Shown: positions 7,005 to 11,899 of the stretch, piece by piece
Layout of the letters: each line of letters opens with the position of its first letter
Numbering within the stretch: the stretch's first letter is position 1
Source of the DNA: Promethearchaeota archaeon
GTDB lineage: Archaea; Asgardarchaeota; Lokiarchaeia; Sigynarchaeales; SOKP01
DNA length: 11,899 bases
Direction of reading: 5' to 3'
NCBI GenBank assembly: GCA_016839655.1
Contig: JAEOTW010000133.1
Location: 1-11,899, forward strand
Program-made: the position numbers and the translations under genes
Notes under the pieces: model-generated
Databases searched by the model: none
What the model was told of the DNA's origin: nothing
Seen by the model: the letters and a program-made list of their open reading frames with translations, nothing else

Positions 7005-8141
7005 CTATTTGAAAGCATATAAAATGTAGTATGGAGCAAGATATAATCCTTTCTTGGAAAAAAGGTTAATAAAATAATTTGTTAATTTTGAGATAGGATT
7101 ATATATCGACGCAATATTTAGATTTATCTTAGGAATAAATTTCTTGGTTGAAAGATTATATCTACTTTCATAAACTCCCGCTATTACTTGGCCATCAAAA
7201 TTGTGTCGGGTAAAAAACTCTAACAATTCATATGGGTTCATTAACCTTTCGGCCCAGTTTCCTGTAAAAGGATCACAAGTATTTGAAGGAAACCTTTTCT
7301 CTCTTTCTGAAGGAACTTTTTTCAAATCTAAATATTTTAAAACACAATCTTTAATATCCTTCTCAATCAATCCCCTTGTTAACCTCGTTAAGAGTTTTAA
7401 CTCTTCAAAATTTAGTCTATTTTCTGATATTTTAAGAATGAGTTCCTTTCTTATTTTTGCATAGGCATCTAAGGTATATCCTTCTTTATGTCCAAATTCC
7501 TTCTTTCTATCAATAAACTCACAATTATGATGGTGAGTTTTTATTCTTTTTTTTATAATAGGATTATATGGATTAGCTCCTGATGCTAATACAAGACTTA
7601 AATTTTTTTGAGGTAAGTTTATTAGCCCCTGAAAAAATGATTCAATATTATAAATATGTTCAATAACATCATAAGATTCTACAGCATTGCATTATATAGA
7701 TTTATCTTTAAGGTAACTTATAATGTCTTGTATTTCACCTAAGAGATACTCGTCTGCAATATTTCCTATTGATTTAGCAATCTCTTTAGCATCATAACAC
7801 GAAATTTTGTAGACATCATTATATAAAACTGTACCAATTCCGATCTCTTTCGCTAATAATGAAAATATGCCAGAACCGCCACCATATTCAATAAACACAA
7901 AATCTTCTAAAGAGTTCTTATAATTTCTTAAGCAAAGAGTTAGTAAAAAACAATATCGTTGCAAAGTTCCTTTTAAATTAGAGATTGATTTCCCAAAATA
8001 ATTAGCCATATAATCTGAAATATTTAAGGATTTTATTTCTAAATAATATAATTTATAAAATAAGTTTTTAGCTGCTAATTCAATCTCATCTAAGAGTTTT
8101 CGATTTTTAGGTATATATTTAGATTTTAATAAAAATTCCAT
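7005..8141 (-). pseudogene. SAM-dependent methyltransferase interrupted by one in-frame TAA
   Basis: The frame from the ATG at 8139-8141 to the TAG at 7005-7007 is continuous and has a single internal stop, TAA at 7692-7694 (codon 150 of 378). The first part (149 residues) carries the SAM-binding motif I IEYGGGSGIFS (84-94) and the post-I NDVY (108-111). Just after the stop, in the same frame, comes CNAVESYDVIEHIYN (151-165), the usual motif IV region of class I methyltransferases. Later come HKEGYTLDAY, TRGLIEKDI and NTCDPFTGNWAERLM, a C-terminal signature I associate with this methyltransferase family. Conserved sequence on both sides shows that this was one gene. A codon such as TCA (Ser) or TAT/TAC (Tyr) changed to TAA by one substitution would explain it. 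There is no frameshift or deletion, so the lesion is recent or is a sequencing error. The 149-residue front piece lacks motif IV and is unlikely to work alone. The gene follows the LsrF-type gene by 33 bases. The acceptor substrate is unknown. Confidence 0.8.
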
Positions 8142-8150
8142 GATTATTAT

Positions 8151-8159
8151 AAAAAAAAA
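8151..8159 (-). terminator. T9 tract (minus strand) between the LsrF-type gene and the methyltransferase
   Basis: Nine A on the plus strand give nine T on the transcribed sense, in the 33-base gap after the LsrF stop and eight bases before the methyltransferase ATG. It could end the LsrF transcript in part, or simply be an AT-rich spacer in an operon. Confidence 0.25.
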
Positions 8160-8174
8160 TATTTAATGATAGAA

Positions 8175-8969
8175 TTAGAGTCCTTTTGGACCTTGTTTGT
8201 ATATTTCATAAGCTTCATCTACAGAAGCATTATTATGAACTATCTCACGAACAGCTTTAATCATTCCAATAGGAGAATCGCTTTGGAATATATTTCTTCC
8301 CATATCTACGCCGACAGCTCCTTTGTCAATTGCATTCTTTGACATCTGTAAGGCATCAATTTCTTCAATTTTTTTTCCTCCCGCGATTACCACAGGTGCG
8401 GGACAGATACTTGTTACTTCCTCAAAGTTTTCACAATAATAGGTTTTTACAAAAGTAGCACCCATTTCTGCGGCCATTCTACTTGCCATCCCTAGATATC
8501 GTGCATCTCTTACCATTTCTCTGCCTACAGCAGTCACTGCTAATGTAGGAATGCCATATTCTTGACCCCAATTTACTAATTTTGAAAGATTCATTAAGGT
8601 TTGCTTCTCATTTTCTCCGCCTACAAAAATTGAGCAAGTAATGGCAGATACATTTAATCTTATCGCATCATCAATAGCAACATTTATTTCTTCATTAGAG
8701 AGTTCCTTTAACATTGAAGCTCCCGCTGATACTCTTAAGACAATAGGTACATCAATTTCAGAAGGTACACAATTTCTAAGCATTCCTCTTGTTAGCATAA
8801 GAGCATCAGCATATTCAAATAATGGTTTCATATCTGTGAAACATTTTAGTTGACCGGGAACGTTTCCAAAGTATCCATGATCAATTGCTAACATAACGCA
8901 ATGCCCACTCTTTGGTTTAATAATTCTGTTAAAGCGGTTCTGAAACCCCCAGTCTCCCACTACAACCAT
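8175..8969 (-). CDS. lsrF: LsrF-type DeoC/DhnA-family aldolase/thiolase
   Basis: The 264-residue product follows E. coli LsrF closely from memory. It has GDWGFQNRFNRI near the start, MLAIDHGYFG (26-35), TRGMLR (60-65), AVTAVGREMVRD (144-155), AAEMGATFVKTYY (166-178), IAGGKK (195-200) and GVDMGRNIFQSD (220-231). Lys175 is the expected Schiff-base or catalytic lysine, and Asp30-His31 line the same pocket. In archaeal class I fructose-bisphosphate aldolase and ADH synthase (the AroA' enzyme) I expect a Tyr-Pro-Arg-Gly motif where this protein has AVGRE. The Tyr is absent, as in LsrF. LsrF is a thiolase that breaks down the phosphorylated autoinducer AI-2 product with CoA. That pathway is not evident here, as no LsrA-D, LsrK, LsrR or LsrG gene is visible, so the substrate may differ. 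It lacks the roughly 30-residue N-terminal extension of E. coli LsrF. It is 33 bases upstream of the methyltransferase, and a TATA-like box and AAAGGGAA (8976-8983) precede the ATG. Confidence 0.9.
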   Translation of the reverse strand: MVVVGDWGFQNRFNRIIKPKSGHCVMLAIDHGYFGNVPGQLKCFTDMKPLFEYADALMLTRGMLRNCVPSEIDVPIVLRVSAGASMLKELSNEEINVAIDDAIRLNVSAITCSIFVGGENEKQTLMNLSKLVNWGQEYGIPTLAVTAVGREMVRDARYLGMASRMAAEMGATFVKTYYCENFEEVTSICPAPVVIAGGKKIEEIDALQMSKNAIDKGAVGVDMGRNIFQSDSPIGMIKAVREIVHNNASVDEAYEIYKQGPKGL

Positions 8970-8992
8970 TTTTAATTCCCTTTTTAATAGTT

Positions 8993-9004
8993 TTAATATA
9001 ATTT
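8993..9004 (-). promoter_or_regulatory. TATA-like box of the LsrF-type gene
   Basis: On the minus strand this reads aaattatattaa, 24-35 bases before the ATG. The 118-base gap to the upstream gene also suggests a separate promoter here. Confidence 0.35.
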
Positions 9005-9087
9005 AAGATTATTTTTTTAAATAAATTAATGATCTCTATTTTACTTTTTCTAAAAAACACAAATAAGTAAAGTATATACAAAAATAA

Positions 9088-9936
9088 TTAAATCACGCTT
9101 AAGAATTCTCCAACTCTGTTCTTAATTTTTGAAACGATCTTTTTTGAGATGTTCCGTCTAATAAACTCTTTAATCAAGTTTAAGTGATAAGTACTAGTTT
9201 TTTTAATACTTAGAGCTTTAGAGATTTTAACTGCTAGATCGTCTTCATAAATTTGATCAACTTCTTCTAGAATTGAAACAGTATAGTGCACTTCCTTTAT
9301 CAGGTTAGATATATCTTGTTGTAGGAGTTTTAATTGTTCTTCTTCATCAATTATTTCTAAAGCTCTCTTAATAATTTGTTCCTCGAATTTTAATTTGATT
9401 GACCACGGAGTCTGAAAAATATGTTGAGATGTATCCAATATTAAAGCATCTTTATCCTTAACTTTAATTTTATTAATATCGGGGTCTTCAATTATATAGA
9501 TAGTTTTGCTTCCCCTATAGGTCTCTGGTAATAGATTATCTCCAACTGAATTTAATAAAGCTTCATCATATTGGAAATTTTCATCTTTTATAACATAAGA
9601 GGGATAATTAAATATTTTTCCATGTATAAGACTAAAAATTCCATAAATTCCAAAAATTTGTATTAAGTTCTTAAGATTTACCCTTCCAGCAGTTTCCCTA
9701 TCAACTATAGGTGAAACCGTATCCATCAGAATGTCGATTTTCTCATACCCTCTTATAATCCCTTTTGTATCTACAAAGACGATAAATTGGTGTTCAGGAC
9801 ATACAGCATTGATTGGGATTTGAATTTTAATTGACCCAAATTTTTTTTGAGAGAATATTGCCTCAGGAACGTTTACATTTTTCACTTTCCCACATGTTGG
9901 GCATACGACTTCGAGAACCTTAAATGTTTCAGCCAT
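9088..9936 (-). CDS. Uncharacterised zinc-knuckle protein, Asgard-like
   Basis: The 282-residue product starts with a small probable zinc-binding module: Cys12 and Cys15 in VVCPTCGKV, Cys46 and His49 in AVCPEHQF, with basic, beta-type sequence between. FIVFVDTKGIIRGYEKID follows (51-68). The middle (about 70-180) is mixed and not recognised. Residues about 183-282 are mostly helical and highly charged, with a coiled-coil-like stretch rich in Glu, Leu and Ile. There are no membrane segments. From memory, proteins with the CPEHQFIVFVDTKG block recur in Lokiarchaeota-like genomes, which is part of the case for an Asgard source; I cannot confirm this here. The gene stands alone, with its own TATA-like box and gaps of over 100 bases on both sides. 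I do not assign a function. An adaptor or regulator that binds a partner through the C-terminal helices would fit the layout, as inference only. Confidence 0.75.
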   Translation of the reverse strand: MAETFKVLEVVCPTCGKVKNVNVPEAIFSQKKFGSIKIQIPINAVCPEHQFIVFVDTKGIIRGYEKIDILMDTVSPIVDRETAGRVNLKNLIQIFGIYGIFSLIHGKIFNYPSYVIKDENFQYDEALLNSVGDNLLPETYRGSKTIYIIEDPDINKIKVKDKDALILDTSQHIFQTPWSIKLKFEEQIIKRALEIIDEEEQLKLLQQDISNLIKEVHYTVSILEEVDQIYEDDLAVKISKALSIKKTSTYHLNLIKEFIRRNISKKIVSKIKNRVGEFLSVI

Positions 9937-9964
9937 ATTGCAATCTTATAAATTATTATTTTAA

Positions 9965-9976
9965 CTATAAATAAAT
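9965..9976 (-). promoter_or_regulatory. TATA-like box of the zinc-knuckle protein gene
   Basis: On the minus strand this reads atttatttatag, 29-40 bases before the ATG at 9936, so the leader would be short. A second AT-rich candidate closer to the ATG (near 9948-9956) is too close for the usual spacing. Confidence 0.35.
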
Positions 9977-9989
9977 AGATATACTCTAC

Positions 9990-9996
9990 AAAAAAA
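9990..9996 (-). terminator. T7 tract after the rubredoxin-MBL gene
   Basis: Seven A on the plus strand, about 60 bases after the minus-strand stop at 10056, give a T-tract without a hairpin. It could end the rubredoxin-MBL transcript just before the promoter of the next gene. Confidence 0.3.
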
Positions 9997-10055
9997 TTTA
10001 ATGAAATTCCCACAATTCTAAAATCTAGGTTTAAAATTAAAATCTTGTAAATTTA

Positions 10056-10766
10056 CTAATTAAGGAGCTTGAGAAATTCCTTTTTCCAAATCTGATAATC
10101 CATTACATAGTTGAAGCCGCAAACAGTATCAAATTCTCTTTTTTCAATTATTTTTTTTAACTTTTTTGCTCCTTCCTTGGTTGATTGTAAGGAACCATAA
10201 GGATTTAATATAAAAATCTGATCTAATGGGATTAAATAATCACAGATAAAAATTATATCTTCAAAAATATAAAAAGTGAATCCTCGCGTATGTCCATTGA
10301 TATGAAATGCTTCTATTCCAGATAAATTAAAATCTTGAGTAAATTTTTTATCGAAAGGATGTAATTTAGAAAGCAAATGTTCAGAATCATGTTTATGAAT
10401 CCATATAAAAGCAGTATAATATCCTCTATAAAGGTTTGATGCACCAAGAAAATGTTGGTGTGTGAATAATATTTTATCCATTGGTTCTAAATCTTTAGAG
10501 AAAGTAGAAGGACAATCAATCCAGATTCTCTTATTATCTATTTCAATACTATAAGCAGAATGATCAAGTCCTAAAGGCGGATATGAACTTAAGCGAAAAA
10601 CTTTATTGTTAACTCTTGAACTCAGAATTTTATGCATTTGGGAACACTTTTCTGCAGTCATGAAATTTTCATTAGGAGCGCTACAGAAAGGACAAAACTG
10701 AAAATAATGACCTATCATATTATAACCACATCTTTTACATACATATTGCCTTTGTAGGTCTGTCAT
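10056..10766 (-). CDS. Rubredoxin-like domain fused to a divergent metallo-beta-lactamase fold
   Basis: Residues 8-33 of this 236-residue protein form a small four-cysteine domain: Cys10 and Cys13 in YVCKRCGY, Cys25 and Cys28 in FCPFCSAP. This resembles the short rubredoxin-like domain of rubrerythrins more than a generic zinc ribbon, and could hold iron or zinc. The rest is a short MBL fold. FTHQHFLGASN (101-111) gives His103 and His105, but the following Asp-His of HxHxDH are replaced by Leu107 and Gly108. INGHTRG gives His159 and FICDYL gives Asp176. The last motif histidine is not evident in VCGFNY. Only one full metal site is therefore likely. A redox-linked or non-classical hydrolase is possible; no substrate can be named. 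There is no signal peptide. The gene is divergent from the M28 peptidase gene with a 105-base shared promoter region. Confidence 0.85.
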   Translation of the reverse strand: MTDLQRQYVCKRCGYNMIGHYFQFCPFCSAPNENFMTAEKCSQMHKILSSRVNNKVFRLSSYPPLGLDHSAYSIEIDNKRIWIDCPSTFSKDLEPMDKILFTHQHFLGASNLYRGYYTAFIWIHKHDSEHLLSKLHPFDKKFTQDFNLSGIEAFHINGHTRGFTFYIFEDIIFICDYLIPLDQIFILNPYGSLQSTKEGAKKLKKIIEKREFDTVCGFNYVMDYQIWKKEFLKLLN

Positions 10767-10871
10767 TTATCTTGATTTGTCTGAGATTATCTAAATATTA
10801 ATAAAACTTCATTTGGATTATTTTTTATTGCATATATTAATATTTTTTTTATATATTAAATTGGTAAAATT
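10767..10871. promoter_or_regulatory. Divergent promoter region between the rubredoxin-MBL and M28 genes
   Basis: The minus-strand gene has a TATA-like tttattaatatttag at about 10791-10806, 25-40 bases before its ATG. The plus-strand gene has two candidates: catatattaa (10831-10840), about 32-41 bases before the ATG at 10872, and tttatatatt (10848-10857), rather close to it. A ggtaaaatt precedes the plus-strand ATG. Both transcripts would have very short leaders. No inverted repeat that would suggest a shared regulator was clear. Confidence 0.35.
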
Positions 10872-11899
10872 ATGAATATTAACATTTCTGAAGAAGATTC
10901 GAAATACATGTATGAATTTGTACAACAAGTTATTAACAAAATAGGACCAAGAATGTCATGTAGTTCAAAAGAAGCAGAAACTGCAGAATTTTTCAAGAAT
11001 GAGCTTGAACAATCCTGTGATGAGGTTTCAGTGGAGACGTTTACATGTCATCCAAAAGCATTTTTGGGATGGATTAAGTTGGACATGTTTATGATTGTAA
11101 TTTCGATTCTCCTTTATTTTATAATTCAGGTATTTACAGAACAATTCTGGTTATTAATTATAGCTATAATATCTTTTTTTTTTGTATTATTACCGTTTTT
11201 AATTATGTGGGAAGAATTCTTCAATTACAGAGAGTTTATTGATCCAATTTTTCGTAAAAGATCCTCTCAAAATGTAATTGGTAATTTTAAATCAAAAGGA
11301 GAGTTAGAAAAAATTATTATTTTTTCAAGCCATATGGATACAGCTGTTGAATTCAAATTGATGAAACTTTTAGGATGGAAATTTATACCAATAGCATTCG
11401 GAGTAATCTTTCTTATGCTATTGTGGTTGGGGCTTTCATTTTTAAATTTAGTTTTTATATTAATTGGATTTATTAACTTGAAAGCTATCTTTCTGAATAT
11501 CATGATTTGGGCCCTTATCATTGGAAGTCCGTTTATTATTCTTCTATACTTTTTTGTACCATTGGGAGAAAAGGGGAATGTGGTACCAGGTGCGACAGAT
11601 AATTTAAGTAGCTGTTCAGTTATTCAAGGATTAGGACGATATCTAAAAAGAAATAGAGATCATATCCCATCTAACACGGAGATAAGATTAATTAGCTTTG
11701 GGTGTGAAGAGGTTGGTTTGAGAGGATCATATCGCTATGTAGAAACACATCATGAAGAATTAAATAAGTATGAAACTCTAGTTGTGAATATGGATGGTCT
11801 TGAGAAGCCTGATAATATTTATATAGTAGAATTCGAACCTACTACTAGGACTTGGCACTCTAAGGAAGTTATTCAAAAATTATCTAAAGCAGCAGAAAT
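10872..11899 (+). CDS. Membrane-embedded M28-family zinc metallopeptidase, cut by the right edge
   Basis: The frame is open from the ATG at 10872 to the window end, giving about 342 residues with no stop. M28 (aminopeptidase Y/S-like) zinc ligands appear in order: His154 and the supporting Asp156 in SSHMDT, the bridging Asp243 in GATDNLSS, Glu279-Glu280 in FGCEEVGLRGS (general base and ligand), and Asp308 in NMDG. The last ligand, a His further on, would lie beyond the edge. Two predicted transmembrane helices (about 71-88 and 92-113) come after the N-terminal helical part. A second hydrophobic block (about 171-229, perhaps three helices) is inserted between the His154 and Asp243 strands, so membrane segments split the catalytic domain. 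It is probably an integral membrane peptidase that trims N-terminal residues of peptides. Which side of the membrane the active site faces cannot be read here. A minus-strand frame at 11267-11521 is a shadow of this gene. Confidence 0.88.
   Translation, partial: MNINISEEDSKYMYEFVQQVINKIGPRMSCSSKEAETAEFFKNELEQSCDEVSVETFTCHPKAFLGWIKLDMFMIVISILLYFIIQVFTEQFWLLIIAIISFFFVLLPFLIMWEEFFNYREFIDPIFRKRSSQNVIGNFKSKGELEKIIIFSSHMDTAVEFKLMKLLGWKFIPIAFGVIFLMLLWLGLSFLNLVFILIGFINLKAIFLNIMIWALIIGSPFIILLYFFVPLGEKGNVVPGATDNLSSCSVIQGLGRYLKRNRDHIPSNTEIRLISFGCEEVGLRGSYRYVETHHEELNKYETLVVNMDGLEKPDNIYIVEFEPTTRTWHSKEVIQKLSKAAE

Noticed and set aside
7005..7370. A separate 121-residue gene starting at a TTG at 7368-7370
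   Set aside because: The same frame stays open upstream to 7691 with methyltransferase motifs, so this is the C-terminal part of the interrupted gene and the TTG is an ordinary Leu codon.
7201..7464. Plus-strand frame of 87 codons opposite the methyltransferase remnant
   Set aside because: The opposite strand carries conserved methyltransferase motifs over the same bases, so this is a shadow.
7692..7694. TAA recoding or a special amino acid at the methyltransferase stop
   Set aside because: Most other genes in the window end in TAA. The known recoded stops in archaea are TAG (pyrrolysine) and TGA (selenocysteine), so a plain nonsense change or an error is more likely.
8641..8853. Plus-strand frame of 70 codons opposite the LsrF-type gene
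   Set aside because: It is fully inside a strongly conserved gene on the other strand.
11267..11521. Minus-strand frame of 84 codons
   Set aside because: It lies opposite the M28 peptidase, which has ordered zinc ligands and membrane segments on the plus strand.

Overview
The window is strongly AT-rich and gene-dense, and it looks archaeal. Several genes start within a few bases of where transcription would begin downstream of a TATA-like box, so they are probably leaderless. T-tracts without hairpins follow several genes. The protein set fits an anaerobic archaeon: a ribbon-helix-helix regulator, a two-cluster ferredoxin-domain protein, a COG2085 (F420:NADP oxidoreductase-like) protein and a rubredoxin-like/metallo-beta-lactamase fusion. 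The CxxC/CxxH protein at 9088-9936 resembles, from memory, uncharacterised proteins of Asgard (Lokiarchaeota-like) genomes. That placement is an inference. No rRNA, tRNA, CRISPR array, transposase or integrase was seen.

Layout. Genes from 2 to 5909 lie on the plus strand: a 5'-truncated unknown gene, a small RHH regulator behind a repeat-bearing intergenic region, and a tight three-gene group at 1326-3940 (MFS transporter, ferredoxin-domain protein, Cys/His-rich protein). These are followed by a COG2085 Rossmann protein and a zinc-dependent medium-chain alcohol dehydrogenase. Genes from 5926 to 10766 lie on the minus strand. In transcription order they are a rubredoxin-like/MBL fusion, the CxxC/CxxH protein, an LsrF-type aldolase/thiolase, a SAM methyltransferase interrupted by one in-frame TAA, and a canonical MBL hydrolase that converges on the alcohol dehydrogenase. 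A divergent plus-strand gene at 10872 encodes a membrane-embedded M28 metallopeptidase and runs off the right edge.

How the genes may work together. The clearest functional unit is 1326-3940: a transporter upstream of an iron-sulfur protein and a partner that I recall as a conserved pair. This suggests uptake or export of a small molecule coupled to a redox step, with unknown substrate. The LsrF-type enzyme is 33 bases from the methyltransferase, so the two may have served one small-molecule or sugar pathway, but the methyltransferase now reads as broken. No other lsr gene is visible. The remaining genes look like independent single-gene units.

There is no phage, defence or mobile system in the window. 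The best leads for a second look are the interrupted methyltransferase, the transporter/ferredoxin/Cys-His cassette, the orphan LsrF, and the rubredoxin-MBL fusion with an incomplete metal motif.
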